Shown: piece by piece, positions 1 through 12,593 of the stretch | How positions within the stretch are numbered: position 1 is the stretch's first letter | Layout of the letters: every line of letters starts with the position of its first letter | Origin: Bagarius yarrelli | Taxonomy: Eukaryota > Chordata > Actinopteri > Siluriformes > Sisoridae | NCBI GenBank assembly: GCA_005784505.1 | Contig: VCAZ01000201.1 | Span: forward strand, 149,501 to 213,500 | Direction of reading: 5' to 3' | DNA length: 64,000 bases | Made by a program: the position numbers and the translations under genes | Notes under the pieces: model-generated | What the model was told of the DNA's origin: nothing | Databases searched by the model: none | What the model saw: only the letters and a program-made list of their open reading frames with translations

Positions 1-240
1 GAAAGACAGGAGGGGGACACCCTGGACAGGTCACCAATCTATCACAGGGACACACACACACACATACTCACTCCTATGGGCAATTTAGAATCTTCAATCA
101 ATCTAACATACATGTTTTTGGACTGTGGGAGGAAACCGGAGAACCCGGAGTAAACACACACAAGCACAGGGAGAACATATAAACTCCACACAGAAAGACC
201 CCTGCAGGGGAATCCAATCGGACTCAAATTGTAATTGATA
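1..240 (+). repeat. Dispersed fish repeat, copy 1
   Basis: Contains GGACTGTGGGAGGAAACCGG and AACTCCACACAGAAAGACCC, shared with 62070-62375 (+) and 38680-38945 (-). Family not assigned. It is truncated by the window edge and lies in the dab1 intron upstream of the first visible exon. Confidence 0.8.
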
Positions 241-316
241 ACATAAGTTGCTAATTTGAATTGCTTATACTGCGTCATTGATAACTTTTCTTTTTCTTAC
301 CACACTTCTCCCACAG

Positions 317-3300
317 GGTATCGCTGCTGCGGCTCGATCCAAAGGAGAACACAAGCAGCGCGTTTTCTTAACCATCTCTTTCAACGGAATTAAGATCTAC
401 GACGAGAGATCCGGGGTGAGTCTGGATACCCTGTCAAGTTCACAAGGATGGAGACTTTACACATAACATTTTAATAAAGCTTTTGGAACAGGTTATTTTT
501 TGTAGTAGAAGGAAAGAGAGATAGTGTGTGAGAGAGAGAGAGGGAGAGAGAAGGAGAGAGTGAGACAAAGATTTTGAGAGTGAGACTGAAAGAGAGAGAA
601 AGAGAGGGACGGAAAGAGCTTTTGAGGAGCGGGGGACAATTTGACTACTAAACTAACTTTATTTAACAACGATTTTGTGATAAGGAATTTTAGTATAAAG
701 TAAATTTGACATTGAAATAACTTTTTCTAAATCCTAATAATTTTTTTCTAAATCCTTAACAAAATAATAAAGAGATTGAGTTTCAAGCTGCCGATTCAAT
801 CAATCAGAGAAGGAAACAGACCTGGAGACTAGAGGACAGCCAATCAGCATTGGCTCCCCTACACATTGCCATAGGAAATGGGATGCTGAGGGTGCTGCAA
901 CACCACTCACTGGTTTGGAGTCCCAGCCAAGCGCCCTTTTATTTCTTTAACTGTGTTTGGAGGAGGAGGAATGGCCGTCCTCACAGATTAAAACACTATA
1001 CTTTGTGGACGTTTTACTGATAAAGGGACAGGACAACTTCCCCACATCAAAGGGATGATAGACAGGTCCATGTTTAATTAAATCTTGGGTGAGAATCTCC
1101 TTCACTCAGCCAGGGTATTAAAAATGGGGCATGACAATGACCTATACACGGCCAAGAGAACAAAGGAGCGACTCAAGAATAAGCACATTAAGGTCCCGGA
1201 GTGGTCTAGTCAGTCTGCAGACCTTAATCCAATAGAAAATCTGTGGAGGGAGCTGAAGGTTCGAGTTGTCAAACGTCAGACTGGAAACCTTAATGATTTG
1301 GAGAGAATCTGCAAAGAGGAGCGGAACAAAAATCCCTCCTAAGACGTGTATAAACCTGGTGACCAACGACAAGACCTCTGTGATTGACAACAAGAGTTTA
1401 GCCACCAAGTACCAAGTCTTGTTTTATGGTGTTTTGCAATTTTAATTATTAAAATTAAAGACGGATCGTTTCTTTATCAGTGGGCGAATGTACAAAATCA
1501 GCAGGGGATCAAATCATTTTTTACATCAGTGTATGATCTTCCAGCCAGCAGCCCGACATCTTAACGACTGAGCTACCACTTCCCTACATATTAACCACCA
1601 CTGTGGTGTAAGACATGATGAAGAAACTCAAAAGCCCAAACAGAAAGAAAATCGATATATTTTAATGATCACAAATGAAGCAGCTGTGAATATAAAAGTT
1701 TTGCACGAGCAGCGTAGTGGTTTAACGCTGGGATCGAACCCCAAACCCAAACTCTGAAAGAAGCATCAGAAATTTCCTAATAAAAAAATGGGATTTTGTC
1801 TGGTGTCGAGTTAATAAAACCTAATTAAATCCCACATGGATGTGCTTATGAATTATGGATGAGATACATTTATGCGTGAAGTGAAAGTGTTTAGAAACAC
1901 CTCATTTAAGCTTTAAAATATTAATCTGGATCTGAAGCTCGCTGGACCGATTCCAGTTTCATTAACAGTAATGATGGCTTCCCTCGCTAGGTCGAGTCTC
2001 TTACCATGATGTACTGCGCTCTTTCTCCGTGCTGACAGCCACATAGCTCAGCCCCGCTCACATCGTCGTTAATCACGGTTAATTAGCCCAAACGCCAGAT
2101 TTTTCCTTCGTTAAGTGTTAGACATCGTCACAGTCATCAGTAAGGGCGCTGATTTAATGCTGCTCATTTCGCCGTGGACGGTGTTGTAATGGACACTTCT
2201 AACTTTCCACAGGTTTTACAGCATCATCATTCAGTGCATGAAATCTCCTACATCGCCAAAGACACCCGGGACCACCGAGCCTTCGGCTACGTCTGCGGGA
2301 AAGAAGGAAACCACAAGTTTGTGGCCATCAAGACAGTGCATTCAGTGAGCCACCATGTTCTTCTCTCTTTTCTATTACATGTAGAGTGAAAGATTGGGAA
2401 AAGGTTTTCATTTTCAAGGCAGATTTCTTAAGGGGGAATTTAGCCACTGGTGTGCCGTTAATTTTTACAGTATCAGTCACACAGTCAGGGGTGGACAACC
2501 CGTGTTCCTCGAGTTCCTTTATCACTGTTGATTACCAGGATCAGGTGTGTTTAATCAGTTAACAGATAGGAGATACCAGATCACTTGGTCCTCATTTGTC
2601 ATCGCTTTATTCTCTACTATATAGTATGCGAAACCGAGTACACAAGATGAGTATGTTCGAATCCATAGTATGCAAAAAAATTACACAAAATGTTTCAGGA
2701 CAATCTGCTACCCCTTTGGTACGATGGACAGTTTACTATTCCATGAGATAGTAAAAACTGCGGCACTCTTTAAGTGCTAAAAATAAAAACAAAAACCTGG
2801 TTCTGTTTAGTTACATTTTCATTAAAGTTAAACATTATCCAACTTTACATTTGCACTGCTGCGACATCACATGTCATGTGACAATGTCAATATGGCGGAT
2901 GTAGATTGTCTGAATTTCATTCATACTACGGATAGTCATACTATGTATGTTTGGAAGTACACACTTAGTTAGATGTGGTACCAGTAGCTGCATGGGAAAG
3001 TTTGGGATTTCAGATGGAGAGGATATCCTCCAGGTTCTGATTCTTTTCTTTATTCTGACCATAGAAAGAACATCCTTCATTTTCACACTTTACAGTGTTT
3101 ATGATGTGTATAAAGAGTTATAATCACACTGTCCAGTGTTTATGATGTGTATAATGAGTTATAATCACACTGTCCAGTGTTTATGATGTGTATAATGAGT
3201 TATAATCACACTTTACAGTGTTTATGATGTGTATAATGAGTTATAATCACACTGCCCAGTGTTTATGATGTGTATAATGAGTTATAATCACACTGTCCCA

Positions 3301-6300
3301 GTGTTTTATGATGTGTATAAAGAGTTTAAAGAGTTATAATCACACTGCCCAGTGTTTATGATGTGTATAAAGAGTTATAATCACACTGCCCAGTGTTTTA
3401 TGATGTGTTGGATGTATAATAAATGAGTTATAATCACACTGTGTGTATAATCAGTTATTGCCCAGTGTTTATGATGTGTATAATGAGTTATAATCACACT
3501 GTCCAGTGTTTATGATGTGTATAATGAGTTTATAATCACACTTTACAGTGTTTATGATGTGTATAATGAGTTATAATCACACTGTCCAGTGTTTATGATG
3601 TGTATAATGAGTTATAATCACACTTTACAGTGTTTATGATGTGTATAATGAGTTATAATCACACTTTCTGGTGTCAGTCAAATGAGGATGAGTTTTCTCT
3701 TCAGGCTTGTTTCTTCTTTTTTCTATATAATGAAGTGTTTTTCTTGTTACAAACATCTTTAGACTTCACACACTAAATTCAAGTATAATTTTAATTATAA
3801 TGTTTTTAATGTTTCTTTTGTTCGGTAAAGTCTATCTGTTAAAAGTGCTATACAAATACAATTCAATTTAATTAAATATTCTCTTGTAGACATAAAAAAG
3901 GCAAACCAACTGGTGCATTGGTTTTTGATTAGGAATATTTTTTTTTAATTGAGTGCATTTTCAACAAAAGTAAATCTTTATAAGAGGCTTTAAAAAGGAA
4001 GCAGGTAAAACCCCAAAAATCCACAGACGCATATTAACATAAAATAGATGGAAAGCATGTTTTAGGGCGGCCCTTTCAGATGAATAATTAAACAGAGGAA
4101 TACGAGGGATGACCTTGCATTAATTAGATAATTAAACTGAAAGATGACTTATGAAAGATGTTTTTAGAATAAAGACCATGCCTGAAGAGATATAAGAGTT
4201 ATAAATTATAAGGATGTATTTAGTATGATGTTGTTATCTTTGCTTTTGTAGGCAGAGCCTTTGATTCTGGAGCTGCGTGACCTCTTTACACTCATCTATG
4301 ACCTGAAGCAGAGGGATGAAGAGGAGAAGAAGGCACAACAAGTGAAGCACAGTGAACAGGCAGTTTATCAGGTGCAGACAATGTGCTTCAATTATCTCTA
4401 ATCATAATAACCAGAAAAACTATTTTGTTGTCAATTCAATATTCTAAAGTCTGTTTTCCATTTTTAAAACGTAAAATTTTTTTTTGACCCCAACGTGTGT
4501 CACAGACGATCCTCGAGGACGACACAGACGACCCGGTGTATCAGGTAAACTCACCTTTTTTCTACACAGCTTAAGATTCTGTATATCTAAAGTACAGACA
4601 CCAAACTGCAGCACTGCACAGTTCAGTGTTTTTCCACTTAACACATAAGCTAAAACTATGCAGTGGTCTGGTCTTCTAGGACCAAAACTGGTTTTCTAAT
4701 TGTCAACAGTAAACTTTGCCTAAACTAATAATAAAAGTCTCAGTTTATTTGTTCTACTTGAACTCTTTTAATGAAGATAAAAAATCAGTACAAAATAAAA
4801 CTAGTTAATGTTTGTAAAGTTTCCTACTTTTAGACTTAAAGTAAACTTACAGTAAACTTTACTCCACTGAACAGTCGACTGGTAGAACAGAACTAGTCCA
4901 CTAACTAACTAGTATTTGTCTCACTTTAAAGTGGACTTTCATGATGAAAAGTGTTCTAGAAGGACGGAACTCGTCTCTTTAAGTTGACTCACAGAAGAAT
5001 TCTCAGTCGAGTTACAGTACAAATGGACTCGACTACAAAGTTTATTATTATACACTGAAAAGTGGACCATTTATTCTGAAGAACTGAGCAAATCATTCAC
5101 ACACAAGTCCAAAACTAGAACATTGATCTTAGTTACAGGAAGGAAACTCCGGGATTTAAACTTCGACTGTACTTTAGTTTACTTTATAAAATAAACTTTA
5201 AGTAGAATTTTTTTTTGTTTTTGAATAAAATGCTTTTAAACGTAGGTCTCAGAAACACTCAGCCAATGTTTGTTTCTAAAACTATCCTGTATCTGCCAGG
5301 GAAATGTTTTAAAGAAATATAAAAGGAAACGACTTTCTGTGTTCTGTGAAGATAAGAAGAATAGCTTAGCTTATAATACAAGCATAGAGAATTTAATTGT
5401 CCTAGGACAGTCTGGTCCCCTGGTATTGTGCTTCTGCCAGACAGAGATAACACTTTTGTGGCAGCTAGTTAAACTCTGCACCGAGCCTCCAGCACTGAAT
5501 TATACAGAGTACAAGGTGTTTGGCCCAGCACTTTTTATGGCCTACCATGTCGTCTACATATGCTGGAGCATAGTGCTGGTGGGGCCTCAGGACAAAGTTC
5601 CAAAGCTTCTGGGAATTCACTGCATGGAGGGTGAAATGAATCGTCTGGAACTGCCCCAAACGTCTGTTTTTTTCTTGCTGGCCTCTGATCAAGCTTTAGA
5701 ATGACTTTCCCAAGTGCACACTGCTGCAAATTCATTTCTAATACCAAGTCATTACAGTCGGGTCCTGGATGGGCATCAGCTTGCCAGTTTTTCCAGCAAA
5801 TTCTGGGCTTCATGGTGCAAGTGACAAGAAGCCTCTGGCACCTACTTGACCGCATGCAGAACATTGTAGGCTTTCCACCAATCATAATAGAGTATGATTG
5901 ATTCCTTTGACACGAATATTCATATCATCTGCTGCAAATTATGCAGGTCAGCCACCAGAGGGAAACTGAATGGTACTCAGTGGTAGTTCAGTGGTTAAGT
6001 TGATGAGCTACTGATTGGAAGACCGTGGGGTCAAATCCTAGCGCCACCAATCGGTTACTACTGGGCCACTAAACAAAGCCCTTATCCCTCAAAGTTGCAC
6101 TGGATAAAGGCGTCTGCCACATAAATTCAGCTCCTTGTATTATTTTATGTTAAGGGGACAAGACAACAGCTTCTATATAGAATCTGGTATAATCCACTAC
6201 CACCATGATAAACTTATAACCACATCATCAACTCCCAAACTGTTAGGAGTGACACAAATTGGGCTGGCATTGGTGGCCATTGTGGGGTCAGTCTCACTTC

Positions 6301-9300
6301 GGGGTAAATTTACGATGCTCAAACATTTCATATGGCCCCCTGGAAGTGTTTCAGGGGTTACGTTGAAATGGACGATGAGTTAAAATCCTGTCTCACTAAT
6401 TTTTTGCGATACCTGTGGGGCAAAAAAAGGGACAAAAGCACTCGTTGATGTGTAGGCCCAGATCTAGCATTAAGGGGCAACAGAGTTTGTAGATATAGCC
6501 AGGTATTAAGGACAGGTTTCTTACACTTCACTGACCCTCAGTTGGCTTTCAGCTGTTGCTATGGTGATCAGCTTCAGCCTCATTGGTCAGTTCTTGATAC
6601 ATTCCCACAGACTTTGAAACAAATCTATGAGTGACCTTGATCATGATCCCAGCTCTCACATAATTGCTGCTGCTGTGTGGTAGCTTAGCGGTTAACGTGG
6701 CCTACTAATCAGAAAACGGTCTACTGATCCGAAGATCATGGGTTCAGTTCCTGTCGGCTTGCCCTTTAGCAAGGCCCTTAACCCTTGACTCTTTCATTGG
6801 ATAAAAAAAGGAGATAAATGTATGTAGCTGTATGCTCTGGATAATAATCTGCCAAAGGCCAGGAACGAAAATGTCACTGTATAATAGAGCAAAGCACAGA
6901 GAGGAGAACCAATAACATTACATTTAGTTATAACTATTTTTTTTATTATTTGGCAGTAGGTAAAGTTTAGAATAGGTTGCCAGTTGTCGTTATGGTGAAG
7001 AGGCTCCTGCACCTTCTACCACGGCTCCTGGCTATATTTTCTCAGTAGGTCAAAATTTAAATTCACTACCAACTCCATCTCTAGGAAAGAAAGATAGTTT
7101 TGCACCAAAAGAAGAATAAAAATTTTCCTTTTAAAATTTAACAATTAGTCCAATTTCCAGGTCTCAGGAATGCGTTATTGGCTTTCGAGCTGTCTTGTAT
7201 ATTATCCTATCAAAAAAATAATAAGTGGCATGGTTTTGGATTCAAACCTTGAAAATGTTTTGGTCAGAAAACCCAGAATCAAATATGTTAAAAGTACAAT
7301 TAAAGCATCTGCCAGAGACTCTTACCCAAAGATACTTGCATTTATTTTTATTATAAAACTAAGCAATTGGGGGTTAAGGGCCTTGCTCAGGGGCCCAGCG
7401 GTGTAGCGTGGTGGTGCTGGAAATCGAACCCTCATCTACTGGTTAGCAGTCCAACACCTTAACCAGTAAACTACCACCTTCCCTGAAAATGATTAAAAAT
7501 AATCAATTGTTTATTTTTTTAGGAATTGATAACAGTACCGAATATTTGCATGACTATTTGAGCGATAACTGATATGCAGAACCGATATTTATTTATATAA
7601 CTTTTTAAATTTTTGATACCAAAAAACTGATAACAAAAGAATTGAACTGAACAAAAATCTTTTTATATGAACAAGAAACTTTAATCAGGTGAGCAAACGG
7701 TTGAAAAATGAAAGTATTCTTCAATAACGTCAATTATCCGACTTTAAAAACAGCTTTGCTAATTTTGCCTGGTTTAGTCTACCAGATGAACAATTTGCGA
7801 TTGTAATGCAATGCGTTGTTAAATATGCATTAATTAAAGCAAATTAAGGTATTTTACTACTTATAATGAAATGATAAAATGGTGGTCTTGCGTGAAATTC
7901 TTGAATTGGTGTGATCCGATATCACTGATATCCAAGTGAGAAATAGGTCTAAATATCAGAAAATATATCAGTACAATAAATCCGATTACTGGACGATTAA
8001 TGATAAAAATAATCATTTAGAAACAAGAAGTAGCTTGTAAATTTCCTTATTTGTTTGCAGTCGCTGCACAACTAAAGACACTGAACTCAATTTAAAGTGG
8101 AGTCTACTAATCTTCGCTAAGTTCATTGAAATGGCGTGAAATGACCAGTTATCAAAGGTGAAAGTGAGCAGCCAGCACAGCTAAGTGGCGACAAATTCAT
8201 AGCTAAAATGTGAAGTTCAAAGCAGTCATGTCATCATATCACAGATTCCGTGAACTAGAAATGTTTTAATTCGGCAGTGTGGGCAAGACAGGCTGATCAA
8301 AATACACCAAGAATTTCTACTTTGAGTTGGTATCGCGGCTTGTGGTCTACATTCTGATGGAATTTTTACAGCTAAATTACTGGATATAATGTGTGTGTGG
8401 GTGCCTGCAATAAGCTGCTACAAGTCCTAATGGATTAAAACTAAAAACTAGAGTCGTTGAATGACAGATTTTTTTTTACTGTGTATGATTATTGACTGTG
8501 ATGTTCAGTATTTAGCACTAAGCCGGGTCTAAAAAACTGACACCGTTTAGCATCCGGGGTTAATTTAGTGCTCATAGTTCAACTGTCCCTTTATAACTAT
8601 TATAAAAGCAGGACTAATATGGAGGATTACTTTTCCTGTGGTAGACCCAAGGGTTACCCTTTCATTAATCTGGCTTTTGCGGTCCTCATGTTAAATCCTG
8701 TCTGACACCTCCTTGTGTAGCCCCACCCACTTCTTTCTTCTTTTCTTCTTCTCTTACTCTTCCTTTCTCTGCTGTAGTACATTGTGTTTGAAGCCGGACA
8801 CGAGCCGCTCCATGGCCCCCAATCAGAGGAGAGTGTTTACCAGGTATTATGCCAAGTCCCACCCATTTTTTTTAATGATTTAGGCAAAATATAACATTTT
8901 ACAAAATAAAAACCATCTGTTATTACTGGTTTTTTTAGGTCCCAACAAACCAGCATAAAGAAGCGGTCTATGACGTTCCCAAGCGGCATGTAGGTTCTCG
9001 TGTTTAATCTCCAGATTTCCCAATTTCTAAAGTCTCTCCAACAAACCTCTCTCTTAGAAATCACTGAACTCTTTCAGTTTCATTCAATAAAACTAGGAAC
9101 CTAATCTTATCTTCTAGCGGTCGGTCCGACACAGACTACAGCACTGCAGAATAACCGATTCTCCCTCCATCGCTCACCGACTCCACTGATTTACTGATAT
9201 AACTCAAGCATCGAGGCTCTTTCTGTTCGACTCCCATGAGTTTAGATAAGGGAACGCTGAACTGTGTGCTGCTGTGGTCCTCCAGGATGGCACTTTTCCA

Positions 9301-11880
9301 CACCGCCTTCTTATCTCAAAGACTTTCAGTAAAAAGATAAAAATATGTATTTCTTTTTTATTTATTTCCTTTTTTAAGGTTCATGAGAGGTTTGGTGTTG
9401 GGACTCCACTGTTCTTTGTTGTTCCACTGCACGCCATTAGCTGTGGTTTATTCGTTAAAAAGCTCCAATTAGATCTTTCATATCACGAATATTTAAAACT
9501 ATTGACTGAATCAGTTGAGTGACTGTATTAATCCGTCTCTGTCTCTTTATTTTAGTGTTTCTGCATGTATTTTTTTACACCTGGAGCTTTTTAAGAGCTT
9601 AACATTTCCATGTGTTCATTAATTTCCTTCTTTTCATCATCAAAACTTACATCACAAAACATCAATTCAAGTCCGAAACTCTCAGGTCTCCTGGCAGAGA
9701 CGATTATTGATTGTGAAGAAAATTTCTCTTTCTTTCTTTCCTCAATAACTAGAGGAAGAAAATCCAAACTTTTTATTGACTTCCACAAATAAACTCCATA
9801 TAATTTGTTAGCTTGAACACGATGCATCCTGGTTAGTTCATGGGTTCTGTGGTGTTTGGTGATGTTTGCTAGCTGCTAGCCGTCTTAAATCTCATACATT
9901 TTATTGTTGACAATAAGCCTGGCTCCGTTAAATGTTAGCCAGAATATTTAGCATGTTTAACAGAGGTTTTTTAAGAAAAGGAACAATAGATGACTCGCCT
10001 ACTAATACTTATTTAGCCATGTAAAAATCTAACCCATTCCTTTCATTCTGTTTGATATGTTGGACTTCCTGTAGAACATCAGTCAGTATGAGCTGTTCGG
10101 GGACATGGCCACGCCTCCAGACATCGTATCTGTAAGTAATCCGCTGTGGTAAGCAATAGCATGTTTGAAGAACTGCACCATAAGACTTTTACTTTTTAGG
10201 TGCATAATTGAGAGCAAGCAATAAAGTAAAGTAAATATTTAAATTGTTTTTCATAATAATTATCGTAATGTATTTTAGTGAAAATGGCTCCAATGCTCTA
10301 ATTCCTAGATGCCAGCCTCTCCTGCTAATACTCTGGACTCAGCGCGACGACGCCATCAGCGCCACCCAGAGCTCTTCACACACTTCAGCCCGCCTGCTGT
10401 GCCTTCGGGTAAAAAACTGTTGGCACTGGCAGCACATCAAGAGTTGTCACCATAAATCCATAACATTTGATGTTATACAAAAAACAGCAGACTTGCCCAT
10501 GTCTTCATTCTTTCTTTTCTGTTTATTCAGTCTCCACGTTACCCTTTCCTCTCCATTCTGTCTGTTTTATCACTTCTTTGGCATGTCCCTCTCTGTCGTC
10601 TTACTGTCCACCACTTTTCCACAGGCTACATGACAATGGGTGCAGTGCAGGCGGCTCACTGGGCTCACCAGTCCTTTGCAGCTCCTGCAGCTCCACTGGC
10701 GTTTGGTGTTCAGGCTCCTCTGCAGGTTGCTCAGGTTCTTCCTGGAGGGCAGCCACTGATCTGGGGCCAAGCAAACCTTTTCCACTCCCCCGGTTCAGGC
10801 CAGCAACAGTGGGCCTTTGTACCAGCCGGCGCCTTATTTCAAGGCCTCGTTCCCTTAGCGACCTTGCATCCTCGGATGTCTACCCCGTCTACTCCATCTT
10901 CAACCATCACAAGCCCTCAGCATTCAGCTGAATCCAGAGACACACCGAGCTGTAACCCAGTCGTACACACACAACCCGCTGACGACACTTCACATACGGT
11001 GATAGGAGGAGCCACGCAGTCTGGGGAGAAGCAGGAAGCGGAGGTCTGTAGTGGAGATCTTGATCTTTCCCAGCTCAGTTTGACGCTAGGCTCATCTACG
11101 TCACCTTCCACTGCAGAGTCACGTGAGTAGCACACACAACAACCGCATGGAATTCAGGTTAGGCAAGTCGCTCCCTCTGGAACAACATACTGTTTAGCAC
11201 CCACTATTAGTGTTTAATATTAGTGCACCCCCATCCACCAGCACCACATTTTCAATGCCCCCTGTGGTTGCCTAAACCCCCCACTGGGGGGGCGATACCC
11301 CCCCCCCCCCCATTGAGAATCACTAACTCTAGACTAATTAGCCGTAATACACACTCCGAACAAATCCTCGCTCACTCAAACATCACTGATTCTTTCAGAA
11401 CTAATTACAAACCATGTAACAAGCCTGACTGAATCGATGTTATAGAAACGAGTCTGTTTCACTCTCCCACAGCTGCTACACCCGCTTCCCAGGAGGACGA
11501 TACGACCTTGACCTCCACCCCAGAACCACATAAGGATCTCGCTGTCATTGGAACAGAGAAGAATGAGAGCCAATCTGGAGATCCTTCTCCCACAGGAGGA
11601 GCAGAGCAGAGCGTCAGCCAAGATGAGGCAGAAACGGTGGTAATTAGGCGTTAATTTGGGTCAATTTTGGAAGGTTAATTAACAAAGCGCACGTCATTCC
11701 TGGACCTGATTGTCCACCAGGAAAACTTTTACTGTAATATAGTAAATCTGATAGTAAGTTCCTCAGGCTGTGTCACAAAATACCGTCCCTGATCTTATGT
11801 TTATTTTTTATTCCTTTCAGTGTTCCAGCAGCAATGAGACGTCAGAACTCCATCCGACTCCAAGCCAATCAGACGCTTAG
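317..11880 (+). CDS. dab1: Disabled-1 adaptor (Dab1), 3' eleven exons; 5' end outside window
   Basis: Cytoplasmic adaptor of the reelin pathway: its PTB domain binds NPxY tails of lipoprotein receptors, and Src-family kinases phosphorylate its tyrosines. Coding exons read as 317-415, 2213-2344, 4252-4371, 4506-4544, 8778-8843, 8939-8989, 10075-10131, 10309-10408, 10625-11122, 11473-11639 and 11821-11880 (TAG). All have AG/GT borders and matching phases, giving 462 codons without a frame break. The first three exons give most of the PTB domain (KGEHKQRVFLTISFNGIKIY; HEISYIAKDTRDHRAFGYVC). The next exons keep the tyrosine sites QAVYQ, DPVYQ, ESVYQVP and AVYDVP. ELFGDMATPPDI and DLDLSQLSLT mark the C-terminal half. 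The translation start and the PTB amino end lie upstream of the window. The mammalian segment between the YDVP site and ELFGDM was not found. The donor of the penultimate exon could also be three bases earlier. Whether this is dab1a or dab1b is undecided. Confidence 0.95.
416..2212 (+). other. dab1 intron: Tc1 debris, otherwise nothing recognised
   Basis: Contains a short GA-rich tract (about 526-612), the Tc1 remnant, and otherwise AT-rich sequence in which I see no gene or structured element. Confidence 0.7.
1015..1535 (+). pseudogene. Tc1-like transposase remnant with 3' terminal sequence
   Basis: Encodes the C-terminal DDE part of a Tc1/mariner transposase: HDNDLYTAKRTKERLKNKHI then SADLNPIENLWRELKVRVVK, with the catalytic Asp near the first motif and Glu in the second. 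A stop falls soon after NPS at 1340. The amino-terminal DNA-binding part is absent. The trailing sequence near 1490-1530 resembles a Tc1-type terminus. A dead insertion in the dab1 intron after exon 317-415. Confidence 0.88.
3085..3668. repeat. 41-bp minisatellite in dab1 intron
   Basis: About fourteen tandem units of 41 bp containing CAGTGTTTATGATGTGTATA and GAGTTATAATCACACTG, with a few units carrying indels (3290-3470). The period was checked between 3125 and 3166. No unique spacers, so not CRISPR-like. Confidence 0.95.
5270..5890. other. Unassigned region with overlapping open frames on both strands
   Basis: A 144-codon frame on + (5270-5704) and a 116-codon frame on - (5535-5885) overlap. 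The minus frame is rich in Cys and Pro and looks more protein-like (FHPPCSEFPEALELCPEAPP), suggesting an old mobile-element fragment. I do not recognise a family and see no start context or splice sites that would make it a gene. Confidence 0.35.
5981..6130 (+). mobile_element. tRNA-derived SINE
   Basis: Head GTGGTAGTTCAGTGGTTAAG-like with a B-box-like stretch, body with CCACTGGG.. and CTTAACCCTCA-type motifs, and tail ending GGCGTCTGCCA. This layout recurs through the window and is typical of fish SINEs. Confidence 0.75.
6671..6860 (+). mobile_element. tRNA-derived SINE
   Basis: Same family as 5981-6130: TGGTAGCTTAGCGGTTAACG head, a GATCATGGGTTCAG box, GCAAGGCCCTTAACCCTTGA core and a GCTCTGGATAAT tail. 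Confidence 0.75.
7288..7485 (-). mobile_element. tRNA-derived SINE, reverse orientation
   Basis: Reads in reverse: a GTTAAGGGCCTTGCTCAGGG core and a GAAATCGAACCC box, with the head near 7485 and the tail near 7290. Confidence 0.75.
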
Positions 11881-12103
11881 GAACTCACAGCCGGGCTCCA
11901 CCCCCTTTTCTGGGTCTGTCTTCAAGTCTAAATTTCAGTATAATCACAATCACTATCATTAGCGATATATCCACCCTCCGGTCACTTTATTAGCTACACC
12001 TCAGTATCCAATCAGCTTCTGTTTGGCTGTGACTCTGTGCTCACTGTAGCCGCAGATTCCTGCAGTTTAAACAGTAAAGACAGTGCGCACTGTTGATGTG
12101 CAC

Positions 12104-12109
12104 AATAAA
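12104..12109 (+). terminator. Candidate dab1 polyadenylation signal
   Basis: An AATAAA hexamer lies 224 bases after the dab1 stop codon and is the first one downstream in this orientation. The 3' UTR would be roughly 240 bases. Assigned by position only. Confidence 0.45.
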
Positions 12110-12227
12110 TATAAAATTACAGAGGGAGTTATAGAATATTTTTTAATATTATGTATAAACTATGTATAAACTATAAACTATAATTCACATAAACTTTATA
12201 GCAGAAGGAAATTCTTTCTTCGCATAT

Positions 12228-12402
12228 CCCATCTTAGAGGGTTGGGGGTCAGAGATGCGCAGATACAGGCCCCTGGAGTGGGAAGGGTTAAGGGTCTTCC
12301 ATAAAGACCCAACAGTGGCAGACTGACAGGTCTTGAACCCAGGTCCTCCTGGTTTTCAGATCAATAACTCAGCTTGTTCACCATTTAAGCCACCACTGCC
12401 CT
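12228..12402 (-). mobile_element. tRNA-derived SINE, reverse orientation
   Basis: Contains GGTTAAGGGTCTTCC and TCTTGAACCCAGGTCC, the reverse-orientation core and box of the SINE family found across the window. Confidence 0.6.
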
Positions 12403-12558
12403 TGTACTAAATCTTCTTTAGCTTCACTTATTCTAAACTTTGAAAAGAAGTGTGCCGTTAACAAGTTATGGCAATAGAATGCATTTAGTTCAGGTTTTAT
12501 CTTAAGGAGCAAAAATACTGGCGTTTAAATAATGGGGAGTGTAGAGAATCACATATGA

Positions 12559-12593
<35 letters not shown>

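Larger units (their letters stand above)
4545..8777 (+). other. Large dab1 intron with SINE copies and unassigned sequence
   Basis: 4.2 kb intron. It contains an unassigned region with opposed open frames at 5270-5885 and SINE copies at 5981-6130, 6671-6860 and 7288-7485. The rest (4560-5260, 7500-8770) is AT-rich without recognisable features. Confidence 0.7.

Noticed and set aside
3085..3668. Regularly spaced repeats suggestive of a CRISPR array
   Set aside because: Units abut with no unique spacers and the genome is a vertebrate; ordinary minisatellite.
10467..10931. 154-codon + frame overlapping dab1
   Set aside because: An alternative frame of the dab1 exon at 10625-11122; splice phase and similarity support the other frame.
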